Shown here piece after piece: positions 31,469 to 39,618 of a DNA stretch of 52,288 nucleotides. Below the pieces are notes generated by a model. The model searched no databases. It worked only from the letters and a program-made list of their open reading frames with translations, and had not been told where the DNA came from. This DNA comes from Planctomycetota bacterium (GTDB taxonomy: Bacteria > Planctomycetota > JACOTG01), in assembly GCA_016178505.1 (NCBI GenBank), contig JACOTG010000170.1:1-52288 (forward strand), given 5' to 3'. Made by a program: the position numbers and the translations under genes. Position 1 is the first letter of the stretch. Every line of letters starts with the position of its first letter.

Positions 31469-31474
31469 ATTCTA
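31469..31474 (-). promoter_or_regulatory. -10-like box directly before glgB
   Basis: TAGAAT on the minus strand lies 10 nt before the glgB ATG. The divergent sulfatase gene has TATCGT (31504-31509) before its own start in the same 57-nt gap, so both promoters are packed back to back. Confidence 0.4.
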
Positions 31475-31503
31475 TCTCGTGGCGCGAGATCGGCGCACCG
31501 ATT

Positions 31504-31509
31504 ATCGTG
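31504..31509 (+). promoter_or_regulatory. -10-like box directly before the sulfatase/TPR gene
   Basis: TATCGT lies 6 nt before ATG 31516 and 9 nt before ATG 31519. No Shine-Dalgarno sequence is present. No clear -35 element. Confidence 0.3.
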
Positions 31510-31515
31510 CTCGAC

Positions 31516-33762
31516 ATGATGAGCCGGATCGTCATCGTTCGCCGGGGAGCACTCGCTGCCGCTCTCGGGCTCGGGGCACTCACCGGTTGCTCGTCGAAGG
31601 CGACCGGCCGCGGAGTCGGCGACAACGTGATCGTCGTCTCGATGGACACGACGCGCGCCGACGCCCTCGGCTGCTACGGCAACGCGACGATCCGCACGCC
31701 CAACATCGACCGCCTGGCGCGACGTGGCACGCTCTTCCGTCAATGCACGTCGACGGCGCCGATCACGCTCACGGCGCACTCGAGCCTCCTCACCGGAACG
31801 GACCCGTACGTCCACGGGGCGCGCGACAACGGGCGCTATCGGCTGTCTCCCGAAAACGTCACGCTCGCCGAGATCCTGGCGCGAGACGGCTGGAGCACGG
31901 CCGCATTCGTCGGCGGCATCGTGCTCGATCGCGAATACGGACTCGACCAGGGCTTCGATCTCTACGACGACGTCAGCTCGTCGCGTCGACGCGACGCCTC
32001 GCCGTCCGCCCCTACGCCGCTGGACCAAGTACAATCCCGCCTCATGTCGCAACTGTTTCAGCGCAAGCCGATCGCGGCTCTGGTCGAGGACACGCAGGGC
32101 GACCAGAGCCCCAGGCGGTCGCTCGGCGCCGGCGATCTGATCATGGTGCGCGAGATCGGGGTCGAGTCTCGCACGCTCGTCACGTTGACCGCAGACCATG
32201 GCGAGAGTCGCGGCCAGCACGGCGAGGAAACGCACTCGTACACCGTCTACGACTGCGTCCTCCGCGTTCCGCTCGTCGTCTCGGCGCCCGGCGGCATTCC
32301 CGCGGGCCGTGAAGTCGATGCGCAAGTGCGATCGATCGACGTCGTCCCGACGATCCTCGATTTCCTCGCGCTCCCGCCGAAGCCCGACGCGCAGGGCACG
32401 AGCCTCTTGCCGCTCGCGCTCGGCGAGACGCCGGACCTCGGTCTCGCGGCGTACGGCGAGACGCTCTGTCCCTTCGAGCAATTCCGATACTCGCCCGTGC
32501 GCTGCCTTCGCGTCGGAGGATGGAAGTACGTGCACGCGCCGCGTCCCGAGCTGTACCACGTCTCCGACGATCCGGACGAGCTGCGCGACCTCGCCGCTCA
32601 ATTTCCCGATCGCGTCCTGGCGATGCAGCGCGAACTGCGCGCGCGCATCGCCGCGGCGCCGCACGCCGGGCAGAGCGGCCGGCTCGCGGGCCCGATGGAC
32701 GAGGAGAAGCGGAAAGCGCTCGCCGCACTCGGCTACGTGGGAGACGACGCCGGCGCGACGAACGACGTCCCGGCGACCGCGAGCGAGATGGACCTCTTCG
32801 ATCCGAAGTGCGCCGATCCGAAGGACCACATGCCCGAGATCAAGAGCTTGCAGCTGGCGATGACCGCGCTGGCGCGAGGCCAGCTTTCCGTCGCGGAAGC
32901 GGCGTTTCGAAAGACGCTCGAGCTGGATCCGACCGAAGGCTCGCGCTACGCGATGTGCCACGAGAACCTCGCGCTCGTTCTCGCGTCAGCGGGGAAGACC
33001 GACGAAGCGATCGAGCACTACCGAACGTCGCTCGCCGCGAATCCACAAAGCCCAACCGCTCACGTCAACTACGGCACGACGCTCTCCAAGCTCGGGCGCA
33101 CGGACGAGGCGATCGAACACTTTCGCGCAGCGCTCGTTCTGAATCCCGCGTACGCGACGGCGCACAACGATCTCGCGCGCGCTCTTCTCCAGGCCGGACA
33201 CTCGGACGAGGCGGTCCTCCACTATCGCGAGGCCCTTCGACTTCGCCCGACCTACTTCGAGGTCTATCCGCGGCTCGCCACGGCTTTGCGCGCGAAGCAC
33301 CAGCTCGATGAAGTCGCGGGACTCTGGGAAGCGGCGCTTCGCGCCGACCCCGACTTCCAACAAGCCCGCCAGGAGTTGGCGGTCGCGCTCATCGACGAGC
33401 ATCAGCACGGGCGCGCCGAGCAGGTCTTGCGCGACGGACTCGCGCGATCGCCCGACGATGCCGGCGTGAAGCTCGCGCTCGCGCGCCTTCTCGCGACGTC
33501 GCCGCGCGCCGAGGATCGCAACGCCGCGGAAGCGGTGCGCCTTGCGGAGTCGCTCGCCGGCGTCGCGGGGGACCGCGATCCGCGGTATCTCGACACGCTC
33601 GCCGCGGCGTACGCCGAATCGGGGCGATTCTCGGATGCGGCTCGCCTTGCGCGAAGGGCCGCCGACCTCCTCGCCGCGCAAGGCCAGGCACCGCTCGCGA
33701 ACGACATTCGCGCGCGCGTCGCGCTCTACGAAGCGGGCCGCCCCTATCATGAAACGGACTGA
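31516..33762 (+). CDS. Sulfatase-fold/TPR lipoprotein with altered active site and internal anomaly
   Basis: 748 aa from ATG 31516. The N-terminus looks like a lipoprotein signal (ALTGC). A sulfatase-superfamily domain follows: VVSMDTTRADALGCYG with D44 as metal ligand, and TADHGESRGQHGE with D227 and H228. The formylglycine site C/S-x-P-x-R is absent; the position reads T84-L-T-A-H88, so it is not a classical sulfatase. Residues about 154-208 (DDVSSSRRRD to RSLGAGDL) do not resemble the family. They replace the normal central segment with the 'F-x-H-x-x-D-P-H' block, leaving the domain about 60-80 residues short. From about residue 440 to the end there are at least six TPR units. It may bind rather than hydrolyse its substrate. 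Start choice is uncertain (GTG 31507, ATG 31516 or 31519). Confidence 0.78.
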   Translation: MMSRIVIVRRGALAAALGLGALTGCSSKATGRGVGDNVIVVSMDTTRADALGCYGNATIRTPNIDRLARRGTLFRQCTSTAPITLTAHSSLLTGTDPYVHGARDNGRYRLSPENVTLAEILARDGWSTAAFVGGIVLDREYGLDQGFDLYDDVSSSRRRDASPSAPTPLDQVQSRLMSQLFQRKPIAALVEDTQGDQSPRRSLGAGDLIMVREIGVESRTLVTLTADHGESRGQHGEETHSYTVYDCVLRVPLVVSAPGGIPAGREVDAQVRSIDVVPTILDFLALPPKPDAQGTSLLPLALGETPDLGLAAYGETLCPFEQFRYSPVRCLRVGGWKYVHAPRPELYHVSDDPDELRDLAAQFPDRVLAMQRELRARIAAAPHAGQSGRLAGPMDEEKRKALAALGYVGDDAGATNDVPATASEMDLFDPKCADPKDHMPEIKSLQLAMTALARGQLSVAEAAFRKTLELDPTEGSRYAMCHENLALVLASAGKTDEAIEHYRTSLAANPQSPTAHVNYGTTLSKLGRTDEAIEHFRAALVLNPAYATAHNDLARALLQAGHSDEAVLHYREALRLRPTYFEVYPRLATALRAKHQLDEVAGLWEAALRADPDFQQARQELAVALIDEHQHGRAEQVLRDGLARSPDDAGVKLALARLLATSPRAEDRNAAEAVRLAESLAGVAGDRDPRYLDTLAAAYAESGRFSDAARLARRAADLLAAQGQAPLANDIRARVALYEAGRPYHETD
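32076..32110. repeat. Perfect 11-bp inverted repeat inside the sulfatase gene
   Basis: GGCTCTGGTCG (32076-32086) and its exact reverse complement CGACCAGAGCC (32100-32110) are separated by 13 nt. It lies inside the stretch (about 31975-32140) whose protein sequence departs from the sulfatase family, so it may mark a past rearrangement or inserted palindromic unit. Confidence 0.7.
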
Positions 33763-33926
33763 GACGCTCGACGCTGCCGCCGCGGCAGCCTCACGGTTTC
33801 GCGCGCGCGTGAACCGATGCCGGCGACGGAGCCCCTCGACGTCAGCAGGCGAGGGCGGCATCATGGTGCGATCGATCGCCGAGTCGAACGGCTCGAATTC
33901 GATGGCGTGAACCACGGAGGACTTCG
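33763..33926 (+). other. Gap between sulfatase/TPR gene and CPxCGM gene
   Basis: 164 nt. It contains a near-palindrome, GCTGCCGC-C-GCGGCAGC at 33773-33789, just after the sulfatase stop, without a T-tail. No credible gene. Confidence 0.4.
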
Positions 33927-34781
33927 ATGACTCGTGCTCTCGTTCTGCTTTCGTCGGCACTGCTCGCTCTCGCACCGATCACGATCGTTCGCGCCGCAGA
34001 CGATCCGCCGAAGGGACCGACCGAAGGGGTGCTGCGAATCTACGTCACGGACACCAAGGGCGAGCCGGTTGCCGGCGGCAAAGCCTCGGTGACGGCATAC
34101 CTCGACTACGGCGGTCTCAAGAAGACGGTCACGCTCGATCCGGTCGAGCCGAAGAAGGGCGGCGACGTCAAGGATCCCGGTGCCGGCAAGCACGGCGGAC
34201 AGGTCGTGAAGACGGACGACGATTCGGTCGAGCTGCTCGTCGTGAAGGATGCGGCATCCCGTCCCGTCGCGGCACCTGCCTTCGAGGCGAGAATTCCGCT
34301 CGTCGTCTATCAGGATTCGATGAAGGACGCGCCGCCGTCGGAGACGCCGGGCTCCTGCCCGAAGTGCGGGATGGCGATGGAAGCGCACTCGGCGACGTTC
34401 TCCGCGGTCGTGACCGTCAAATCCGGCGAGCACACGGTGACTGCGAAAGGCTTCCACTACCCCGCGGATCAAGGCCCGAAGTCGATCGCCGATGCCGCCA
34501 AGATGATCACCGGAAACCTCGATCGCATCGACGCGCTGATCACCAGCGGCAAGCTCGCGGGCATTCGCAAGGTCGCGAAGAAGGTCACGGGCGCGTCGAA
34601 GACGATCGTGAACCTCGCGGCGGCGCGCCCCGCCGGCGAACAAGCGACCGTGAAGAAGGCGGCGGAAGACATCGCCGATACGTGCGCCGCGCTGACGAAG
34701 TCCGCCAAGGCGAACAATGCGGACGATTGCAAGAAGGCCGTCGCGCGCCTGCGCGCGCTCGTGGCATCGCTTCCGAAATGA
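33927..34781 (+). CDS. Exported protein with CPxCGM metal-binding motif and helical C-terminus
   Basis: 284 aa; GGAGG 6 nt before the ATG. The signal peptide ends near IVRA. The middle is strand-rich and contains GSCPKCGMAME, the CxxCGM motif of heavy-metal-binding domains fused to copper and cobalt efflux proteins, so Cu(I) or a related ion is a plausible ligand. The C-terminal 110 residues are Lys/Ala-rich helices with two further cysteines (DTCAALTKSAK, DDCKKAVARL), resembling a four-helix bundle but lacking a CxxCH haem site. The stop overlaps the start of the next gene (ATGA), so the two are translationally coupled. Function unknown. Confidence 0.8.
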   Translation: MTRALVLLSSALLALAPITIVRAADDPPKGPTEGVLRIYVTDTKGEPVAGGKASVTAYLDYGGLKKTVTLDPVEPKKGGDVKDPGAGKHGGQVVKTDDDSVELLVVKDAASRPVAAPAFEARIPLVVYQDSMKDAPPSETPGSCPKCGMAMEAHSATFSAVVTVKSGEHTVTAKGFHYPADQGPKSIADAAKMITGNLDRIDALITSGKLAGIRKVAKKVTGASKTIVNLAAARPAGEQATVKKAAEDIADTCAALTKSAKANNADDCKKAVARLRALVASLPK

Positions 34782-36079
34782 CGGTCGTCGCGATCGCCGT
34801 CGCCGCGGCGCTCTTCCTCGGCGACTCGCCCCTCGAACGCCGAGCAAAGGACGTCGCGGCTTGCATCGCCAAAGAACCGAAGTGGGCTGACGACCTGTTC
34901 GATCCGAGCTTCTTGCGCGCGCTGCCCGCGGAAAAACTCCGCAGCCTGTTCACGGGCTTGTTCGCGCAATACGGCTCCGTCACCGATGTCACCCTCGTCT
35001 CGGCCGAAGGGCCGAGCAGCGGCAAGTTCGACGCCGTATTGGAGAAGGGCGTCGTCATGCCGATGACGGTGGCCGTTGGGACCGCGCCTCCGCGCTCGAT
35101 CATCGGCCTCTGGTTCGGCGCACCGTCGCCGGCGTTGCAGGACATTTCCGCCGTCACGGAAGAGTTCGGGAAGCTGCCGGGCTCGGTGTCGTTCTCACTC
35201 GCACGCCTCGGCGACAAACCCAACGACCTCGAGGTCGTGGCGTCGAAAAACGGAGATGAGTCGCTCGCGATCGGCTCAGCGTTCAAGCTCTACGTCCTCG
35301 GCGCGCTCGTTCGCGAGGTCTCCGACGGCAAACGAAAGTGGAGCGACGTGATCACGATCGACCCGCGGCGGAAGTCGCTGCCGAGCGGCGTGCTCCACAC
35401 CTGGCCCGACGGCGCGCCGATCACGCTGCATTCACTCGCATCGGCGATGATCAGCGTCAGCGACAACACGGCCGCGGACCATCTTCTCTTCGCGCTCGGC
35501 CGGGAAACCGTCGAGGCGATTCTCGAGCCGATGGGCAACCGCTCTGCGGCGCGGAATCGTCCGTTTCTCGCCACGGTGGAGATGTTCAAGCTGAAGGGAA
35601 TCGACTCCGGCAAGGGAGCGGTCGCCTACCTCGCGACGGACGTCGCGGGCCGGCGCGCGTATCTCGCCAAGGAAATCGCGGCGCTGTCGACCGCCGACGT
35701 CGACGGCTCACGCTTTGCGAACCCGCTGAACATCGACACGATCGAGTGGTTCGCCTCCGCGAACGACCTGTGCCGCGCAATGGATTGGCTTCGCCACGCG
35801 ACCGACTCCGGGAGTGCGGCCGCCGGGCGCGACGTCCTCGCGATCAATCGCGGACTCGACATCTCGAAAGAGGCGTTTCCGTACGTCGGGTTCAAGGGCG
35901 GATCGGAAGGCGGCGTGCTCGACCTCACCTATCTCCTGCGCGCCAAGGACGGCACGTGGTGGGCGTTCTCGGCAGCATGGAACGATCCGAAGGCCCCCGT
36001 CGACGAAACGCGGTTCTTCGGCCTCGTCACGCGCGCGCTACGCCTCCTCGGCACGTCGCCGCCAGTCTCGAAGAAGTAG
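34778..36079 (+). CDS. Exported class-A beta-lactamase-fold serine hydrolase, Orf12-like
   Basis: 433 aa from ATG 34778, overlapping the stop of the previous gene. The first residues (VVAIAVAAALFLG) may be a signal peptide. Residues about 20-140 form an alpha+beta domain like the N-terminal domain of Orf12 from clavulanate clusters (SnoaL-like fold). The C-terminal beta-lactamase domain has the nucleophile motif S167-x-x-K170 (SAFK), S228-D-N230 and K373-G-G. The Glu166 region of true class A beta-lactamases is not recognisable, so it may be an esterase, a peptidoglycan-active enzyme or a penicillin-binding protein relative. The coupled CPxCGM gene is its only operon partner. It ends 15 nt from a convergent gene. 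Confidence 0.82.
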   Translation: MTVVAIAVAAALFLGDSPLERRAKDVAACIAKEPKWADDLFDPSFLRALPAEKLRSLFTGLFAQYGSVTDVTLVSAEGPSSGKFDAVLEKGVVMPMTVAVGTAPPRSIIGLWFGAPSPALQDISAVTEEFGKLPGSVSFSLARLGDKPNDLEVVASKNGDESLAIGSAFKLYVLGALVREVSDGKRKWSDVITIDPRRKSLPSGVLHTWPDGAPITLHSLASAMISVSDNTAADHLLFALGRETVEAILEPMGNRSAARNRPFLATVEMFKLKGIDSGKGAVAYLATDVAGRRAYLAKEIAALSTADVDGSRFANPLNIDTIEWFASANDLCRAMDWLRHATDSGSAAAGRDVLAINRGLDISKEAFPYVGFKGGSEGGVLDLTYLLRAKDGTWWAFSAAWNDPKAPVDETRFFGLVTRALRLLGTSPPVSKK

Positions 36080-36094
36080 AGGGCGTCACCCGCC

Positions 36095-36874
36095 TCACTC
36101 CCCGAGGAACCAGCGGCGGCGGACGCGAGGCCCGTACGTGAGGCCGAACTCCGCCATGCCCCGCTCCCGGACGAGATCGACGACGTCCGAAACCGAGTCG
36201 CTCACGACGAGACGATCGGCGTCGGCCGGATCGATCGTCTTCGCCTCGACGAGCCGATGCCGCACGAACTCCACCAGCGGCCGCCAATAGTCCACGCCCA
36301 TGAGCACGATCGGGAAACGTCGGATCTTCCCGGTTTGAACGAGCGTCGCGATCTCGAAGACTTCGTCGAGCGTTCCGAAGCCGCCGGGCAGCGCAACGAA
36401 CGCGTACGAGTACTTTGCAAGCATCACCTTGCGGACGAAGAAGTGGCGAAACGTGATCCATCGATCGACGTAGGCGTTCGGCTGTTGCTCTTTCGGCAGC
36501 TCGATGTTGCAGCCGATGGATCGCCCGCCGACGTCTCTTGCCCCGCGATTCGCCGCTTCCATGATGCCGGGCCCGCCGCCGGTCATCACGGTGAAGCCGG
36601 CTTCGGCGAGGCGCGCTCCGACTTCGCGCCCGAGCTGGTAGTAGCGGTGCCCTTCGGGAAATCGCGCCGAACCGAACACCGTCACGCACGGCCCGACGAA
36701 GTGGAGCGCGCGAAACCCGCGTATGAACTCGATGAAGATGCGACACGCGAGCATCAACTCGAATCGCCGCGGCTGCGGACCTTGGAGGAAGCGCCGCTCT
36801 TGACGTGCCTCGGTCGTGCGGCCCCAATTCTTCGCCGCCTCGTCTGTCGCGATCGAATGCAGTCCGTCACTCAT
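36095..36874 (-). CDS. LOG-family Rossmann-fold protein (putative nucleotide 5'-monophosphate phosphoribohydrolase)
   Basis: 259 aa from ATG 36874. It carries the signature PGGFGTLDEVFE and an upstream GGGPGIMEAANRGA. The block CNIELPKEQQPNAY is typical of the large bacterial LOG branch (TIGR00730 type). Plant and some bacterial LOG enzymes release cytokinin bases from their 5'-monophosphates; many bacterial ones act on AMP or are uncharacterised. A longer N-terminal region (about 70 residues before the core) fits this branch. There is no Shine-Dalgarno sequence; TATACT sits 11 nt upstream. It is divergent from the CYTH-CHAD gene over 57 nt. Confidence 0.9.
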   Translation of the reverse strand: MSDGLHSIATDEAAKNWGRTTEARQERRFLQGPQPRRFELMLACRIFIEFIRGFRALHFVGPCVTVFGSARFPEGHRYYQLGREVGARLAEAGFTVMTGGGPGIMEAANRGARDVGGRSIGCNIELPKEQQPNAYVDRWITFRHFFVRKVMLAKYSYAFVALPGGFGTLDEVFEIATLVQTGKIRRFPIVLMGVDYWRPLVEFVRHRLVEAKTIDPADADRLVVSDSVSDVVDLVRERGMAEFGLTYGPRVRRRWFLGE

Positions 36875-36885
36875 GTTGGTCGCGG

Positions 36886-36891
36886 AGTATA
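36886..36891 (-). promoter_or_regulatory. -10-like box directly before the LOG-family gene
   Basis: TATACT (5 of 6 consensus positions) on the minus strand, 11 nt before the ATG. Suggests a leader of only a few nucleotides. Confidence 0.4.
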
Positions 36892-36904
36892 GCCACGCAT
36901 CGGC

Positions 36905-36910
36905 TAGAAT
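36905..36910 (+). promoter_or_regulatory. -10-like box before the CYTH-CHAD gene
   Basis: TAGAAT lies 21 nt before ATG 36932, giving a predicted leader of about 15 nt. No -35 element is clear. Confidence 0.35.
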
Positions 36911-36931
36911 CCCTGCCGTCTGTTCATCGAC

Positions 36932-38560
36932 ATGAGGAGCATCGCCATCGCGGATTCGCACGCACCCCCCGCCACGAACCGACTCGAGGTCGAGTGGACG
37001 TTCGAGGCCACCGATCTTCACGAGGTCGAGCAGTGGCTGCGATCGAAAACCGACCTCGCTTCGGGCTCGAACGTCGTCGATGAATCGTCCATCGACATCG
37101 TGGACTCTTACTTCGATACGCCGGACTGGCGGTTCTTTCGGTCGCGACACGCGCTTCGGATTCGTCGATCGGACGCGACCTGCGAGGCCACACTGAAGTC
37201 GCTCGAGCCGAGCACCGGCGCACTCTCGCGCCGCCGTGAGATCACGCAAGCACTCGAGTCCGCCGATGCGGACGGCCTCGCCGCCGCGGACGGCCCGGTC
37301 GCGGAAAGAGTCCGTGCGGTCGCCGGCTCGCGTCCGATACGGCAGCTCTTCGCCGTGCGAACGCGCCGGCACTCGTTCGCACTGCGCCTTCCAGACGGTG
37401 ATTGCGCCATGATTGCGCTCGACGATTCGCAGTTCCTCGACACGGGTGGACGCGAGATCGCCCGCACGCGTCGTGCGGAAATCGAAGCCGTCGGTGAAGC
37501 CGAGTCGATTGCGCTTCGAGCCTTTGCCGACGAACTCTGCGCCGCGTGCGCTCTCACTCCCGCTGCGAGCTCGAAATTCGAGTTCGGGTTGTCCGCCGCC
37601 GAACTACGCCCCACGGAAGTTCCGGACTTCGGCCCGACGTCGATCGACGACACGATGGACGCCGGAGCGGTCGCGCAAGCCGTGCTGCGCCTGCAGCTCG
37701 CGATCTACCTCGCGAACGAGCCAGCGGCTAGGCTCGGCGACGATCCCGACGCACTTCACGAGATGCGCGTCGCCACGCGACGCCTTCGCGCGGGGCTCAG
37801 TTTCTTTGCCGATGCCCTCCCGGCTCGTGGACGCCGGCTGCGCGCGACGCTGCGGTGGATCGGCCGTGCTCTCGGAGCGGTTCGCGACCTCGACGTGCAG
37901 ATCGAGCAGATCGAGGCGTGGACGCCCGCTTCCGAGTCGCCGGAGACGGCGACGTTGCGGGCGTTCGCAGAGGCGCTTGGCGCGAGGCGTCGGACCGCGC
38001 GAACACGAATGCTTCGCGTTCTCGATTCGCGGCGAGCCGAGCAAGCCGCTGCCGCGGTCGCCGTCATCCTCCGGCGCCACCCCGTCCTGCGGTCGCCCGC
38101 GACTCGATTGCCGATTCGCGAGTTCGCGGCACCGCGCCTCGTTCGACTGTGGCGCCGGATTCGAAAGATCGCCGATCGCCTCGATCGCCGTTCGTCACCG
38201 GACGCGTTTCACGAGACCCGAATCCGCTGCAAGCGACTCCGGTATGCACTCGAGTTCGTCAGCGAACCCTATGGTCACGCGTCGCGTCCACTTCTGCGCG
38301 GGCTCGTCGAGATCCAGGATCTCCTCGGAACGATGCAAGACTCGCGAGTCGCCATCACTCAGGTGCTCGATGTCGCGGCGAGCGGTCGGCCCCGGCTCGG
38401 ACGCGACGCAGCGCGCCAGCTCGGCGGCGTCGTCGAGCGATACGCACGGCGCGCGGCGCGAGCGCCTAGTCGTTTCGCGAAGACGTATCGCCGACTTCGC
38501 GGAGAGCCCTGGAAATCGTTTCAGCGCGCGCTTCGTTCGAATTCGGAGGACATCCATTGA
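36932..38560 (+). CDS. CYTH-CHAD domain protein
   Basis: 542 aa. The N-terminal CYTH (triphosphate tunnel) domain spans about residues 15-215, with a LEVEWTF segment in place of the classical ExExK, YFDTPDW and RIRRSD. The C-terminal CHAD domain is helical, at about residues 240-520, with the conserved basic His/Arg blocks HEMRVATRRLRAGL, GAVRDLDVQIEQI and FHETRIRCKRLRYALEF. CYTH domains bind or hydrolyse triphosphates and CHAD domains bind inorganic polyphosphate, so a role in polyphosphate or triphosphate metabolism is likely. The stop overlaps the TTG start of sixA (TTGA), which ties the two products together. Confidence 0.92.
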   Translation: MRSIAIADSHAPPATNRLEVEWTFEATDLHEVEQWLRSKTDLASGSNVVDESSIDIVDSYFDTPDWRFFRSRHALRIRRSDATCEATLKSLEPSTGALSRRREITQALESADADGLAAADGPVAERVRAVAGSRPIRQLFAVRTRRHSFALRLPDGDCAMIALDDSQFLDTGGREIARTRRAEIEAVGEAESIALRAFADELCAACALTPAASSKFEFGLSAAELRPTEVPDFGPTSIDDTMDAGAVAQAVLRLQLAIYLANEPAARLGDDPDALHEMRVATRRLRAGLSFFADALPARGRRLRATLRWIGRALGAVRDLDVQIEQIEAWTPASESPETATLRAFAEALGARRRTARTRMLRVLDSRRAEQAAAAVAVILRRHPVLRSPATRLPIREFAAPRLVRLWRRIRKIADRLDRRSSPDAFHETRIRCKRLRYALEFVSEPYGHASRPLLRGLVEIQDLLGTMQDSRVAITQVLDVAASGRPRLGRDAARQLGGVVERYARRAARAPSRFAKTYRRLRGEPWKSFQRALRSNSEDIH

Positions 38561-39060
38561 ACCTGATCATCATCCGCCACGCGATCGCACACGAGCACGA
38601 TCCGAGTCGATGGCCCGCTGACCGCGATCGGCCGCTGACCGACGAAGGCACTCGTCGCTTCGAACGCTCCGCGCGCGCACTCGGTCGACTCGTGCCCGAC
38701 GTTGCGATTCTCCTCGCGAGCCCGTTCGTTCGAACGTGGCAGACGGCGAAGATCCTCGAAGTCGAGGCGAGATGGCCGTCCCCGGTCGAGTCGGTCGAGC
38801 TGGAATCGGGCGCGACTCCCGAACGGATCCTGAAGGCTCTCGCGCGGCACGCGAGCGCGGCTGAGGTCGCCATCGTCGGTCACGAGCCGGATCTTGGGAA
38901 CTTGTGCGCTTATCTGCTCGTGGGCCGGGACGCGCGTTCCCCGTTCGAGTTCAAGAAGGGCGCGGCCGCGTGCGCCGAGGTCGGGCGACGCTTCGCTCCG
39001 GGGAGTGCGACCCTGAAGTGGCTGCTTCCGCCGAAGGTCCTCGCCGAAGTCGACGATTGA
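38557..39060 (+). CDS. sixA: SixA-type phosphohistidine phosphatase
   Basis: 167 aa from a TTG start with GGAGG 7 nt upstream; a TTGA overlap with the CYTH-CHAD stop. The histidine-phosphatase signature RHAIAHEHD is at residues 7-15. The second catalytic His lies in AIVGHEPDLG. The family is compact and one-domain, and length fits. E. coli SixA dephosphorylates phosphohistidine proteins such as PtsN-system NPr. Its coupling to CYTH-CHAD is a recurrent arrangement in many bacteria and hints that its role may involve polyphosphate-linked signalling. Its stop codon directly abuts that of the convergent Rrf2 gene with no gap. Confidence 0.9.
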   Translation: MNLIIIRHAIAHEHDPSRWPADRDRPLTDEGTRRFERSARALGRLVPDVAILLASPFVRTWQTAKILEVEARWPSPVESVELESGATPERILKALARHASAAEVAIVGHEPDLGNLCAYLLVGRDARSPFEFKKGAAACAEVGRRFAPGSATLKWLLPPKVLAEVDD

Positions 39061-39543
39061 TCATTTCCGTCGTCGGCCCACCCGCGCGGGCGCGCGACGA
39101 CGTCCGGCACTTCGCTGTTGCGCCGGCTCGCAAAGCGATGCGGCTCCCCGCGAGCCGTCCACCACGTCCTGGAGGGTCGTGCCGCCCAGGCTTCGCTGAA
39201 GTTGCGCGATCAGATCGTCGAGGTGCTGGTGCAACGGACACAGGGCATGCCGATGCGCCTCGCGGCCGAGCGGACACGCGAGGATGCGCTTCACGGGGTC
39301 GATGGCATTCACGATGTCGAGCAGCGTCGTGGTGGTCGGGTCACACGCGAGGCGGAAGCCGCCGCCACGCCCACGCTGGGCGCTCACGAAGTCGTGGCGA
39401 CACAACCACTGAAGGACCTTGACCGCATAGTCGACCGGTACTTTGGTGACGGTCGACAGCTCGTCACTCGTGAGCGATCGGTCTCGAGCCTCGGTCAGTG
39501 CGATGGCGATGCGGAGCGCATACTCGGTGGTTGCAGATAGCAC
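39061..39543 (-). CDS. Rrf2-family transcriptional regulator
   Basis: 160 aa from GTG 39543 (GAGGGA 5 nt upstream; starts MLSATTEYALR as usual). The winged helix-turn-helix is intact (SLTSDELSTVTKVPVDYAVKVLQWL; wing RGRGGGFRLA). C90 and C102 in CPLGREAHRHALCPLH replace the three-cysteine cluster of IscR/NsrR; with nearby His residues they could hold an iron-sulfur cluster or sense redox state. It is the gene downstream of the ferredoxin/TPR membrane protein (75-nt gap), the likely target. The C-terminus is basic and disordered. Confidence 0.88.
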   Translation of the reverse strand: MLSATTEYALRIAIALTEARDRSLTSDELSTVTKVPVDYAVKVLQWLCRHDFVSAQRGRGGGFRLACDPTTTTLLDIVNAIDPVKRILACPLGREAHRHALCPLHQHLDDLIAQLQRSLGGTTLQDVVDGSRGAASLCEPAQQRSAGRRRAPARVGRRRK

Positions 39544-39618
39544 GGGTTCCCTCGATCCGTCGTTCGATTCTCCCCGGATCGTGTCATGAGGAGCCACCCC
39601 GACGCAAGCACCCGCCGA

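Noticed and set aside
39055..39066. Back-to-back stop codons of sixA and the Rrf2 gene (TGA directly followed by TCA)
   Set aside because: A zero-length convergent junction is tidy but has no regulatory implication by itself; no terminator structure was seen.
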